DNA of 64,000 bases from Membranipora membranacea (Eukaryota > Bryozoa > Gymnolaemata > Cheilostomatida > Membraniporidae), in contig OU612069.1 of the NCBI GenBank assembly GCA_914767715.1, forward strand, positions 14,195,387-14,259,386. The letters are read 5' to 3'. Shown one piece after another: positions 50,901 to 61,700 of the stretch (position 1 is the stretch's first letter; every line of letters begins with the position of its first letter). The notes below the pieces were generated by a model that did no database searches, was not told where the DNA came from, and was given only the letters and a program-made list of their open reading frames with translations. Made by a program: the position numbers and the translations under genes.

Positions 50901-53900
50901 TAGTATAAGAACCTAACATGTACCCACCCCAATGTGTATCTCTGATCGTTAGAGTCAATTTAGTATAAGAACCTAACATGTACCCACCCCAATGTGTATC
51001 TCTGATCGTTAGAGTCAATTTAGTATGAGAACCTAACATGTACACACCCCTATGTGCATCTCTGGTCGTTAGAGTCAATGTAGTATGAGAACCTAACATG
51101 TACCCACCCCTATTTCATAAAATTTAACACGGGTCGTCACACCCATTTCCTTGTGATGGTACTCTTACTAAGTGAACTAATTCACTCTCTATCTATTAGA
51201 GATATACATGCAATAGTATATCCCGTGATCAGTGCGGCCACCTTACAAGAAACGCAAACATGAACAGAGTTTATTTGGGCGCAAATCATCTTACTCTGTG
51301 AATAAATTAAAGCCAGAGGTTTAAATCATTAAAACTCTCAACAATTTTATTTGAGTAAAGTCCAGATTCTTGTAAGCTCATACAGCCCCCTCTCGGTTTC
51401 GACCTCTTATATTTTGCCTTGTATTTGGTTCTATTTTTGGACGAAAAATATAACAGAGTAAAATTCGGTGATTCTAGTGGGTTCACAAGATACAGTACAT
51501 CATAATTGTGTCCACATATGTGACCACTTATTAAGGTACCATGATCAATTTAGCATGCTGACAATCATATAAATAAGCATGTGCACATTTTTATCATTAT
51601 TTATAAATGGCGTCTAGCGGTATTTTGGTGGGCGGGCGTTCATCTAGATTCTAGATCAAGGTATTAATTTGGAGTGGCCTTATAAGTTTTAATTAGTAAT
51701 AAGCAAACCAAAGACATAATGGTCACCTAAGAACTAATACACTCTGACGTTAAATCAAACTACAACGACAACAACAACAATGAAAACAAAAAAGAAACGA
51801 TACTCACAGCTCCTAACGGAGACTGGTAAATAGTCTCCTCCCCAGGTAAGGTATGTTTTAGCGGATATTGTCCCTGTGAGAACAGAGTCGGTATAGCGTT
51901 AGGTCTCAATCTCATTGGCCAGCTAGGAGACAGCTGGCTCGACGTAAAGTGCTTACTGCACAATCTCTACAATTAAGATATATGTATATATAGATATATA
52001 TATATATATAGCTATATTTAGATATGCACATATATATAGAGTTTTATGTCTCCACCAATGGTTAAAAAATTGAATAGTTGATGAGTCTTAGTATAAGAAA
52101 CCAAAATGATGAATTAAATAAAAGTTAACAGTTAAAAATAGAGGTGCAGAGCCATGCTAACTTCAATCACAGCAAGTTATTAAAAATCAAAATAGTATAG
52201 CTGTGACAACGATCGTTTGGAATGTGGTAAACGAGCTAGGAGAAATGATGGTTTTCAACAAAAATTGGCTCATGCTAAATTTGAAGTGGATAAAATATTA
52301 TGGAGATTTGTGGGAGGATTTTCCAGACGCTCCTCAATTACATTTAACAATATACCATTTAATTTATGCTTGATAATCAATTATAAATCATTCAAACATA
52401 ATTTTTCTGATTATTTTTTTCATCATCCTGATTGAAATTATGTTTCCCTTTTTTGTTTTTTCTCAATGGCTGATTTTGGAAAACATTCTCATCGAATGAA
52501 AAGTACTCCAACAAAGTAAAAAAAAAAGAGCTTGAACATTTACCACATTGGTCAGTTCGCTGTCAGTGATCTGGCTTAGGGAGGGCGTCTGACAATTCTC
52601 CAACCATTTGGCTAGTCTACAATACAAATGAAATATGTTAGAATAGATAGCTACCAAAATCTAAACCCTAATTATGTGTCCCGTATATAACGCATTATTT
52701 TATAGAAAAACATATTTACATCTTAATCGCCAAAATGATAATCATCTGAATTGTGTGATAGCAACATATTATGCTGTATGTATCCAACAGCACCTAAAAT
52801 TCACACACTTTTGCAGGTGAATTCTATGAATAAAATATCATTCACATATGTTCCTACAAATTTTTGGGTGAGTATGCAGTTTACTTAATATTAATAACAT
52901 AGTGGTTGTTTATTTTAACAAACAGTGAAATTTTCACTTATTCATTTCAGAAGATTTGTATTAGTGTGTGATCACAGCATTTACAGCAATAATTGGTTTA
53001 GTTAAGTGTTAGTTATGAAGTTGTCTATTCAACATCAAAGTGAGGATAACTTTCTGATCCATATTCTCACTCCGAGTGTCGAGTTCAATAGGGTGTTTGT
53101 CTCAAACTCTGCAGGAAATTAGGAGCTGTACATTCAATTCTTTTGGAAAGGAAACTAATATGAATATCATGAGAAATGCCAAAAGTAATTTGTGGAAATT
53201 ACAAATGGGATGATAACAGAAACTCTAGAGAAAGATGGCATGTTAGTTGTGTCAATTTGTCACCGAGTTATAAAAATTTAAACTCACTTACAATTCTTTG
53301 TCAGTTGGAAAACAGAAGAGCTCAGTACCAAGTGTTGTGTTCACACTGGAGCAGTAATTCAGACAGCACATATCTTTAATAAGAAGTCCTGATTCGGGTT
53401 CCAATTTACCTTTAGGTTTTCTACCTGCAACATTAAGACGGGTTATCGGTATGTCAAAATGAAGAATAATAGCACCAAAAAACTGCCCCAATAGTACAAA
53501 TAGACACATTATGCTTTCTTTATCTCCAAAACAGAGTTTCTTAATTTAAGAATTGACGCCAGCAAATGTGAGCCAACCTTCATGGTTGAGGTGTTTGATT
53601 TTCTTAAAACTATCACTCAGCCTTCATCAAACATGATACAAATTTCACGAACAACGGTTTGGGTTGCTTCAGGAGAATTTTCAGCTGAGTTGGTAATTTA
53701 GGGGAATCTGCAATTTCTACACTGTCATTATTTACTAGCGCGTGACCTGGTGGGAAAACAGCACAGTGAAATCGCCTTGCTAGGAACTAGCGAGTAACCA
53801 GCTTGAAGAATGACAAGACGTGAGGATCTGTCCTAGCGCAAGAGGGGGAAAAACATATATATACATATATCATTTTACCTTTTCTGTTGATTCGAGTATT

Positions 53901-56900
53901 AGACTGACAGATGATACGATCAGCTCTTGTCTCCCCTGGATTGTGGTTATGTAATATTAACTGCTTCCCATCTCCCTGCAACAAAAACAATACTGTACAA
54001 GTAATACCCATGAAGAATGTAAACTTTCATTGGATTTTAAATTTTGCTAAATATTTCTTCAGCTAACCATTGGATTCACAATCCAACTAAAAAACAAAAA
54101 CTTTGACCTGTGAATTCAACCATCTTTTGCCAGAGTGCATCATTAAAATCCATAAATATTTTCATCCTTTAAGATGGTTTTTTATTTGGTTGAGGCTTTG
54201 AAACATCATTCTCGCTATACTTAAAATAGTGTTTTAAAATCTACATACTAATTATAATGACACACATTTGCCTGCTGTCTTATTCCCATTCCCTGTGATG
54301 TTGCCTTTGCTCACAACACACATCAGGATAAGAGAGTCATCCCTGGGTTATGCACGCATCTACTCTCTTCCATTAAGATTTCAGTAGCCTGTCTTGAAAT
54401 GGTTGGCTACCATGACCAAGTTGTTACTATTCCGACAAAGCTGGTTAATATAGACTAGCTTAACTGTTGCAAATGTTGATAATTACCAGAGCTATTTTTT
54501 GTGTCTGATTGAGCGGAGTGTATTTCGTAACTGCTGGGTATCCTATTGGCACTGCAAGACAAAGATAAATATAGCAGAGATTTTGACTCATCGAGATTCT
54601 AATGACTACATTGAATGAAAGGATGATACACTGTAGACTACAAGACTACACTCCACCAATAAACTGCTGCCTAAGCGTGCCAAAGTGCCATCTGACATAC
54701 CCAACGGTAATAGGATTGAGTGCTGAAACAACCAAAAGTTTATGTAAAATCATCAATTTTTTTAAACAATATGTACAAGAGGCCATATAATCAAAGGTTC
54801 ACAAAAAAATTCAGTTTCTAACATACTGTTTAAATATTGTTTAATTTGTACAATAAATCCAAAGAAAATGTGAGACTAGACACCCTAATCTCGAGCGATA
54901 GTAGCCTAGAAGTCAAGACTATTAGAAATAATGGAGACTGGTGGTATTACCTTGGTATTTCTCTTTCTTTATGGGTTTCACAATTATTTGTGACGTGGTC
55001 GCTTCACCAGGACTTCCCAGTTCGACTTTGCTGGGTTCCTGATTCTCGTGAGGCTACAACAGGAAACCTGGGAGATGATCTTATATATCCCTCAAGAATT
55101 CTACAAAACTTTGCATCCTTTATCGATTGACAAGAAGTAACCCAAGTGAGTATGATAGTGTACAGTGTACACTGGTATTGAGTGTACAGTAAAATTAGCT
55201 TGTATCTCTGAACGATAGAGCTCATTTAGCTTCAGTATCTCAAGTATACCCGTTCCTATTGAACAGCAACCCCAATTTAAGATGCTAGCGCTAGCATGCT
55301 TTATCTATCAGTGATACACTGACACTGACATGGATACTACATTATTAGCATGTATAACTTTGATTGTTAGAGTCATATCCTAAGATTTGCTCATTCTTAT
55401 TAGGGAAATGGACCTCAGGCCGTCACACCAAAACCGTTCTTATAGTACTCAAGCTAGTTAGTTCACTTTCTATGGATCATAGAGTGCATCACAAAGGCTT
55501 GTACTTACCTCTGTTTTCAATCCAGAAGATATGGCCTCAACCTTGAAATATAACTCATCTGGATTATCATTCGCCCCTGGAGCACGCATGATTACGTTGC
55601 ACAAATCTTTACCAGGTATCTTCACCTGGAACTTGACCTGAGTGCCAGGCTTGTGGTATTTAAGCTGCTTCTTTAGTGTCTCAATAAGTTTTGGTGCAAG
55701 TTCATGGAAATCATCTGTTGTGGGTGTCGGTACAATATGTTCTGGCTCAGTAGAAGTCTCATAAACCGTATTATGTTCAGGTTTTGATGCCGCACTATAG
55801 GGTGTTGTAGTAGCCGGTTTTGGTGCAATGTTCCTTAAACCTACTTTTGCTAGAGGTGGTGTTGACCCCGTGTTAGAAACTGTGTCAGGGTTGACCAGAG
55901 GCTGCATTGTTACATTACACTCTGGCAAAAGTTTCCTCACAAGCTCTTCACTATTTTTTGCCACATCTTCTTGATTGACAAATGTTGTGCCGGACTGCAC
56001 TGATTTTTTGTCTTGGATTTTAACCACTTCAACAGTGTGTCTTACAAAGGGAGTCAAGGTTTTGAAGGGTGTAGCCTGTTTTCTCTTAGAGTGAACCAAG
56101 TTTTTCTTGACAACCACCAACCCAGAACCATGAGGATCATGGGCCTGTGCAATGTTACTGTCGGTTATATCAGCATCACTACCTGTTGTTTCTGCGATGT
56201 AGCACTGCCTTTTGGGTGGCGGAGAGAGAGTTGGTTCATCTGTTGTGTGCTTCAGAGAACTGGATGTCATCGGAGAGGTACTGGTACCTGTTAATATAAG
56301 AACATTTTATATCGATAAATAAGTATTTGTATAGGATTTAACAATACATAGGGCCTACATATTCGGATGATCTGGTATGGTACGCTTCGAGTTACTTGGA
56401 GGGGGAGCAACTCCAAATGCAGGCAAATTGATCAAACTTGATCAAGGTTTGCAAACTCGACATCCACAATTGTGAATTTTTTGTGCTTTGCTGAAATAAT
56501 GGGAAGTTTAAGTGCTCGATTTTTGTAAAATGACTAGCTTATATATCACTGTACCCTATAGCAAAGACTATCAAAGGCAGATGGGTTTTGTGTCATCTCA
56601 ACATCACCCCACTGCGCTATCAGTTGCACCATTATTGTTGCCATACCGATAGTTTTTAGGTTTTTCTAAGATATGAAGGAGCTTTGATAAACTGATGTAG
56701 CCTTCACACAGGAAATGCCAGCCCACCCATAACAAACAATGACATACTTGGAGATTTTGTAGACATTGCAAGAGAGTGGATATGAGTTATTTGTAAAGCA
56801 GGGCTAGGTTTCTCAACATTGACGGCTTCAGACTGTAGAGGCTTCATTTTTTCCACTTCAATTTGCACATCTTGAGGTTCTGATTTCACTCCAAGATCCT

Positions 56901-57644
56901 GAATGTTAAAAGCTTTGCCGGTTTCTATGCTAGTCGCTGCATTATCTGTAAAACAATTTATTTCTTTAATTTTTATTTTATTTATTTATTGAGGTTTTGT
57001 TTATAATTTAAGTAAATTAAAAATTACTTGTTGACCTCAATTTGCTGAGACAACATCTACATTAGCCAATGTGTTGGCTCCATCCACCAATCAGAGCCAA
57101 CACATTGCCGACAGCTACATCAATGCAATTAGTTGAACGATTTGAAGCAGATGTAAACATGGTAACATATAGGTATTAGCAGTAGCTGATGCCAATAGGT
57201 CCTCTTTAATGTACGTACTGCGAACAGTAAGGAATGTAATCGATATATAGAACACATGCCTAATTTTGTGATGCAACGTATGTAATGGAAGAAGTAAGGA
57301 GTCTAAACGCCATGTCAAAGAGTCTAATGGGTATAGCTAAGATGCAGCATGAATAGCTTCCACAAGATTAAGCTGTTCTGAAGTATACTATGTAGCCCGT
57401 AACAGATGGGTGTTTTGCACAGGTGGATGGCCATTTAGCAGAGTTAATGAATGGACCGCCCTTTAGCGGATACTTATTTATCACAACTGGCCTACTGCTT
57501 GAGTATAATTATCACCTCTCTATCTCAAGTCATACCCGTACCTGTATGACACTGTAATGTGTCCGTCTCTACAGCCTGATTTTCTTGCTTAGCTACCTGC
57601 TCGGCTGCTACAGACTCTGTATCTGGTACATGTGTTACATCCAT
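38962..57644 (-). CDS. Triple-THAP zinc-finger protein with coiled coil and P-element-like C-terminal region (18 exons)
   Basis: Probable nuclear DNA-binding protein, function unknown. Exons in transcript order: 57644-57542, 56945-56748, 56287-55509, 53975-53879, 53424-53292, 52616-52544, 51966-51808, 50054-49942, 49526-49463, 48752-48642, 47633-47533, 46590-46527, 45382-45275, 42710-42581, 41532-41470, 41141-41005, 40295-40102, 39283-38962. All junctions are GT-AG, all phases agree, and the total is 2949 nt or 982 residues. The ATG has a good context and an in-frame TGA two codons upstream. Residues 1-400 are Ser/Thr/Pro-rich with basic patches (PPPKRQC, SKRKQ). THAP domains with C-x4-C...C-x2-H lie at 412-490, 527-600 and 620-701, each with the conserved Trp in its middle exon. 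A Lys/Arg-rich linker (AKRRSKSKRR) and a coiled coil (about 775-812) follow. Residues 850-905 contain AMSVYKLSPRVYGLLCNI and LPNPRR, resembling the helix-turn-helix of P-element/THAP9 transposases. No RNase H-like catalytic domain follows, so this looks like a domesticated or transposase-derived regulator. Confidence 0.85.
40585..40712. mobile_element. Foldback (palindromic) element, copy 1
   Basis: Almost the whole 128 bp is an imperfect inverted repeat: the left arm starting 'aagtgcccaaactacg' matches the complement of the right arm ending 'gtctgggcactt', through 'aatagctgg' and 'atcatcaa' blocks. It lies in intron 16 of the THAP gene. Related to the copy at 40833. Confidence 0.7.
40833..40954. 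mobile_element. Foldback element, copy 2
   Basis: It begins 'tgctcaaactgtgccaggat' and ends with the complement ('atcctggcagagtttgag' + 'tgctt'). The arms share 'aggatagctggtagtagca' with the first copy's 'aatagctggcagtag'. It sits 120 bp from that copy in the same intron. A weaker third relic of one arm ('gttgataatagaatgc') lies near 43560. Confidence 0.7.
42285..42468 (-). mobile_element. tRNA-derived SINE (minus orientation)
   Basis: Read on the minus strand the head is tRNA-like, with an A-box region 'ggctcagttggttggagtg' and a B box 'gggttcgaaccct'. The 5' and 3' acceptor halves do not pair, so it is not a tRNA gene. The body contains a G/C run. It shares the head and the 'tttagcatgcaa' and 'gttgaaggtcg' blocks with the SINE at 44273. 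Located in intron 14 of the THAP gene. Confidence 0.75.
43473..43509. repeat. 37-bp near-perfect palindrome
   Basis: The 18-base arms (43473-43490 and 43492-43509, 'accatagatgtaaaaaca' and its complement) have one mismatch and a single-base centre. TTAT flanks both sides. Probably a minimal transposon remnant. In intron 13 of the THAP gene. Confidence 0.6.
44273..44425 (+). mobile_element. tRNA-derived SINE (plus orientation)
   Basis: The head 'ggaggcggctcagctggtta' provides an A box and 'gtgggttcgagtcccac' provides the B box and T stem-loop. The 3' side does not complete an acceptor stem (ctgcagtc instead of a complement of ggaggcg). Same family as 42285-42468; after the head both contain 'gacctgcct' and a 'cagagagcaacctgg'-like block. 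In intron 13 of the THAP gene, antisense to it. Confidence 0.75.
44481..44837 (+). pseudogene. Decayed LINE (non-LTR retrotransposon) reverse-transcriptase C-terminal fragment
   Basis: A 118-codon frame ends with YNSLPLHWRS followed by FSSFKTLLFNHI, matching the pattern (x)NSLP..R...F..FK..L..HL found at the C-terminus of the ORF2 protein in many CR1/L2-like LINEs. Upstream residues LPKLVCYFTSLFARKIN also fit that tail. There is no upstream reverse-transcriptase core, so this is a 5'-truncated insertion. It is followed by T-rich sequence and a short TA repeat at about 44958-44968 that could be its 3' end. Intron 13 of the THAP gene, antisense. Confidence 0.55.
45859..46287. mobile_element. 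Mutator-like foldback MITE with 9-bp target duplication
   Basis: The two arms (about 45859-46036 and 46112-46287) are long inverted copies; the outer 20 bases 'agacttaataataaacctag' are perfectly repeated in complement. The 9-mer GTGGTAGAT abuts both sides (45849-45857 with one spacer base, and 46288-46296). Long terminal inverted repeats plus 9-bp duplications are characteristic of Mutator-like elements. Non-coding, in intron 12 of the THAP gene. Confidence 0.8.
46725..46761 (+). repeat. (GATGA)n microsatellite
   Basis: About seven perfect GATGA pentamers, lying 23 bp from the start of the MITE at 46784, in intron 11 of the THAP gene. Confidence 0.9.
46784..47143. mobile_element. Palindromic MITE, CTGCTGCCAC family (copy 2)
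   Basis: It starts 'ctgctgccac' and ends 'gtggcagcag'. Inverted similarity continues through 'gggcaaataatttgcacaaa' on one arm and 'tttgtgcaaataatttgctc' on the other, so the whole 360 bp is nearly one palindrome. Same family as 7449-7752. In intron 11 of the THAP gene. Confidence 0.82.
48779..48892. repeat. AT-rich low-complexity tract
   Basis: About 110 bases of nearly pure A/T (ATATTA and TATAT variants), starting 27 bases upstream, in transcript sense, of the exon 10 acceptor of the THAP gene. Confidence 0.8.
49089..49429. mobile_element. MITE, AGTGACAGTCCTA family (copy 1)
   Basis: It aligns almost throughout with 59366-59690, sharing 'ctgcaaagtctgaaaattgg', 'tttattgcctccccctgacc' and 'aatatttccacttttctaat'. 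The right end 'agaactgtccctttaaa' is recognisable and the left end is decayed. It lies in intron 9 of the THAP gene, ending 33 bases from exon 9. Confidence 0.75.
50093..51112 (-). repeat. Minisatellite, 17 copies of a 60-bp unit
   Basis: Seventeen head-to-tail monomers of exactly 60 bp with a few percent divergence; most variation is at shared sites (cgct/cgtt/catt, and aatt/tata in the middle). Subtypes alternate, suggesting higher-order duplication. Because 60 is a multiple of three, frames encoding a 20-residue repeat stay open, but they are broken by TAG in the tata variants and do not join the gene frame, so it is non-coding. The array fills most of intron 7 of the THAP gene and begins about 40 bases from the exon 8 acceptor. 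Confidence 0.95.
51808..53424 (-). other. THAP domain 1 exon triplet
   Basis: Exon 5 (53424-53292) carries CCLNYC and FCFPTDKE, exon 6 (52616-52544) carries AKWLENC, and exon 7 (51966-51808) carries RLCSKHF and the closing NAIPTLF box. Intron phases inside the domain are 2 then 0, and the module leaves in phase 0. Zinc ligands are Cys412, Cys417, Cys464 and His467. All the signature residues of the family (FP, W, AVP-like) are present, so the finger is probably functional. Confidence 0.85.
51985..52039. repeat. (TA)n-rich microsatellite
   Basis: Interrupted TATATA tract, immediately upstream (in transcript sense) of exon 7 of the THAP gene. Confidence 0.75.
55190..55470. repeat. Degenerate relic related to the 60-bp minisatellite and its flank
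   Basis: 55200-55258 resembles one monomer ('tgtatctctgaacgatagag', 'catttagc'). The downstream 'gtcacaccaaaaccgttctt...agttcactttctat' resembles the sequence flanking the array at 51130-51200. It lies in intron 3 of the THAP gene. It may represent the ancestral, unamplified sequence. Confidence 0.5.
57067..57107. repeat. 14-bp perfect inverted repeat
   Basis: 'caatgtgttggctc' (57067-57080) and its exact complement (57094-57107) with a 13-base loop, in intron 1 of the THAP gene. Could form a hairpin; probably a transposon remnant. Confidence 0.6.
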
Positions 57645-58715
57645 CTTTCATCTAAATACATGCAAAAGAAAATTGATCCATTCTCTAGCATTGATCTGAA
57701 ACCGCCAATGCCATCTGAAGCAACGGCCTGCCCCTGCCATAACTATGGGTTAGGAAATGAGGGCGACTGACCATGATCAACAAAGCGGATACTTAAAACA
57801 AGGACTACATACAGCGGATATGCATGAGGATAATAAGGTGTGTCACCACGAACCATGAATTTATTTTGATGAATTCGACAGACTCGCTTTACAATATGCA
57901 CACAAGAAATTCACCATTATTGTGAACAAACAAAAATGAGCAGAAAATTCAAGGTCATACTTGAACAGTTCTGTCACTGATTTGAGCCCGCCAAACAATC
58001 AGCCACAGGTTATGTTAGTATGTGTAGTGTATTGTATCAAGGAGAACTTCTTGATTGTATGTAAGCAGGGCATTCATTCTCCCTGATTGATTTAAGTCCC
58101 TCTGCTTTGGACCAGGGAGACTGGAAGAATCACTGTTGAACAAGACCAGCATAGGACTGCCACAGTTCCCCACCCACACCAAGCCCAAAATCAGGAACTG
58201 CGGCAGTCCTATGAATAAAGACCAGCAATTTAACAGTACAAAACAAGGGGTTACAAGCTCAATTTACATGTATTGTATGGTTTAGAGATTCACAACAGGG
58301 AATCTTCACAGTCTTGAGAGTGATCTTCATTTGTTTGCTGAGACAAGGAGTTGGGGCCAATTGGTTGCCTGAGAAGGCTGACTTGGATCATTCAATATTT
58401 CACTCCAACTCCTACAACCTCAGAACAAAATATTATAGAATATGTAGCAAACCACTTGAGCTGGTCTGCGCAGGTGCAAACATCAAGAATAATCAGTGAT
58501 ATGCGGTGCATTGCATGCTTTCGATAAGTATTCTCGTGTGAAGTCAATGAGGGTGAATTAACCTGCATAAAAATGGCAGCCCCCGTAGCTGCACATCCGG
58601 CATGGTATTCACAAGTCACTTTCAAGCCTGAAAACCATTCTGCCATTATTTACACACTCCTGTGTGATATCAGACTCTATTCTATTTTAATACTCAGATA
58701 AAACAGATCACAAGC
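57645..58715. promoter_or_regulatory. Shared intergenic region between divergent THAP and EXOSC9 genes
   Basis: The two start codons point away from each other with 1071 bp between them, so both promoters must lie here (unless upstream noncoding exons exist). I see no convincing TATA box for either gene, which fits housekeeping-type promoters. A small inverted-repeat element occupies 58151-58212. Confidence 0.55.
58151..58212. mobile_element. 62-bp inverted-repeat element in the divergent promoter region
   Basis: The arms 'ataggactgccacagttcc' (58151-58169) and its complement (58194-58212) differ at one of 19 positions. The flanks GAACAAGACCAGC (58138-58150) and GAATAAAGACCAGC (58213-58226) are near-identical direct repeats abutting both ends, as expected of a small transposon insertion. 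Confidence 0.6.
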
Positions 58716-61700
58716 ATGAAGGAAAGGCCACTGTCAACATGTGAAAGAGACTTTGGCCTCCAAGTAATTGAAAAGAAAAAGGTGAGTGTACCAAACAGTT
58801 TCAGACCAGTCACCAACAACAACAACTTTTGAACAAGGGCAAGGAGTTTGCTCCTTGAGTTGAGTACATCATGATCAACATCATGAACGATGAACATTCC
58901 TCTAGTCTTTTGTTAGTATTTGATCAGAATTTGTGTAATACCACAGAATTAAATGCTTCTCATAGAATGGAATTATTATAACCCTATCCAATAAAAACTA
59001 TACTTGGTACTTGCCGACATGATCACCGCTTCATAGCATAGTGTTGAAGACTTTGGTAATGTGGCACTCCGTTAGTCCGTATTTCAGTCCGAGGTCAGGA
59101 TACCGGCCATACCAGGGTAGGGCGAGGGGTAGCTAGCCAGGGGGACAGAGAAGACGGTCCTCGGGGTCTAAGTTATTCCATGCTTTACTGGTACATACAA
59201 AGAAAGTGGACATGTGAGCTTTTCTAGAAATACTACTAGGGACTGGCTTCTTTTGCAAGCCCTTTGTTTGGTGAAAGAAAGCTAATTATGCTATTCCAGA
59301 TAGCCTATGGATTTCAATGTGTAATACCCATCATGAACAGCCCATAATCACATATGCCCAGCTTATTAAAGTGACAGTCCTACTAGGCCATGTTTGGTAT
59401 TGTTTTAAAGATCTCAGACTGAAAAGTCATTCGGGCATATGAATTGAAACAGCCTGTGAACCAAGTTGCAGTAAAACTGCTGCAAAGTCTGAAAATTGGG
59501 ATCATAGTGATTTATTGCCTCCCCCTGACCACTATGATCTACTATGTTCTTTGCTAAAATATTTTTAAAGAACTAAAATGCTATTATCCACAATTTTCAT
59601 TTTCTAATATTTTTGTTTTGCCTTATGAACTCACAATATTCGAGTTACTGGGGTAATATATCCACTTTTCTAATAGGACTGTCACTATAAAATTATTATA
59701 AATGTATGGACTCTTGACATTACCAATCTTCTTTACAGAAAAGTCCAGTTCTGTATTGTATGGACAATGGCCAGTTTTATGAAAAAAACATAGTAGAGGG
59801 TTTGTTCTTGCAGCCCATGTTTCATATCAAAATTGGCTACTGCGCATACAGATCTGGACTTTTCCGTACTATGATCAGTGAGTGATCTAGGGTCTCCCTC
59901 TAATATTGCTCATTCATTGAATGATGGAACTATCTATTGCATTCGGAGTGAACGAATTGGGAATGAATTTGTGTAATAGAAAGGCCAAGTGGGCGATATA
60001 TTTGAGCGATGTGATAAAGATTATTTGCTTTAGTAAGAAGCATCGCTCATTTTAATTGAAAGTCTTAGCAATCTTTCAAAGACAGGCTATGTATGTGTGT
60101 GTAAGTATGTGAATACTCAGTGTGAGTCTTTAATAGCCATGGGTGTCTGTAGTGCTCCAGTTCAGTACACTGTTTCCTACATCTCTATTGTGTATCATAT
60201 CATAGAATGTGATTAATAAATATCATGCTTTGATTGATATCAATGCCTATGTCATAGTTCATTCGATTCTCTTATTTCATCCTCTATTGAATGATTTTTT
60301 GTTTAATTTGTTAGAGGATTGATGGAAGAACAGCGTTTGATTACAGAGATATACAAATATCTTTTGGTGAAGATTATGGCTGCTGTCATGTAACCATCGG
60401 GGATACCATGTAAGTATTTGTTGCTTAGGCCTATATTTTTATAAGGTTATTTATGTTCATTGATATCACAGATATATAGGCTAATTATATATATATAGGC
60501 CACAAACCTCAAAGACCGATTGCAGACAGCAGGCCATCGTGGCATACAATTATTCTCTTCTGCGATTGTTTTTTAGTTTGAATGTGACTACAAGCAACCA
60601 AGCCAATGATATTTTCATCAATATAGCACAGATATTATATAGGCTAAAAATGCTATGTAATGATATTGCCCATAAGACCACTGCTCATATAGCAGTAAAG
60701 CAAAAGATCTCTGAAGAAGTCCAGGATAGCTGATCGACAAAACTTACTCGTAACATAGTGTGGGATATATCACAGACTCAAACCATGTCAGGATTACGTT
60801 CAAAATAAGAGCCATGAAAAGGTGGCATGATGGCACTATCTTAAAGTTAAAGGCGCTCTATTGTACAATTATATTTCACTTACTTATAAACATTCAGAAA
60901 ATCTATGGTTACGATATCATCAAAGGCATCTGCAGCGGGCGATTGGCCCAAACTGTCTAATGGCAGGCTGCCCATATTCTTCTGTGGTGACTGAGTTGTC
61001 TACTCAATTGAAGTGATGGAACAACTCCAAAGAAATGGATAGAAAAGTTTAGGCCACAAACCACAAAGAGCGATTGCAGACAGCACAACATTCCGGCTTA
61101 CAATTATTCTCTGCTGCTATCATTTTTGATCTTGAATGTGACTATAAGCAACCAAGCCAGAGTTCTTAAACTAACAATTTGCTTTTGCGTCTGCAGGGTT
61201 ATGGCACAAGTCACATGTAATCTGGTGGAGCCAAAACAGTCCAGACCAAATGAGGGAGCACTGCTTATCAATATGGAGTTCAATCATGTGGCCTGTCCTG
61301 GTTTTGAGCCTGGACGCCTATCACGTAAAGGTCAGTATAGACAGTTTCTATCCCTCGTGTTATGAGGCGAAACAGTAATGATAATATGTGGCTTTATTTC
61401 GTGAGTTGTGAATGTGTCAGCGTCATAGAAAGGAGTTGGTTGAGAGCTGCTGAATTGGTATATAATAAAAGCAAAACAGGTTATTCATAAATAACTATAA
61501 AATTGCTGATACTGAACCTCAGGATATGTTTGGAACTGCTCAAGGGTGAATTAAAATCAAAAGTGCAACATATTTGATAAAAATTGAACAAATTTAATTG
61601 ATATTTGTGGTGGCAGCCTTCCGTGTTATTGATTTATCATGAAAGGGGAACTCAAAATGAGGAGTTGCCCTTTATTTCAGTATGATAACACAACTTCGTA

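Noticed and set aside
49999-51099. Long minus-strand open frames encoding 20-residue repeats (THWGGYMLGSHTKLTL type)
   Set aside because: They are an automatic consequence of a 60-bp tandem repeat. Variants introduce TAG stops, the frame does not match the THAP exons on either side, and the array sits in an intron with good splice sites.
54837-55130. Plus-strand 97-codon open frame
   Set aside because: It lies in an intron of the THAP gene, has no recognisable domain or splice context, and the opposite strand is equally open.
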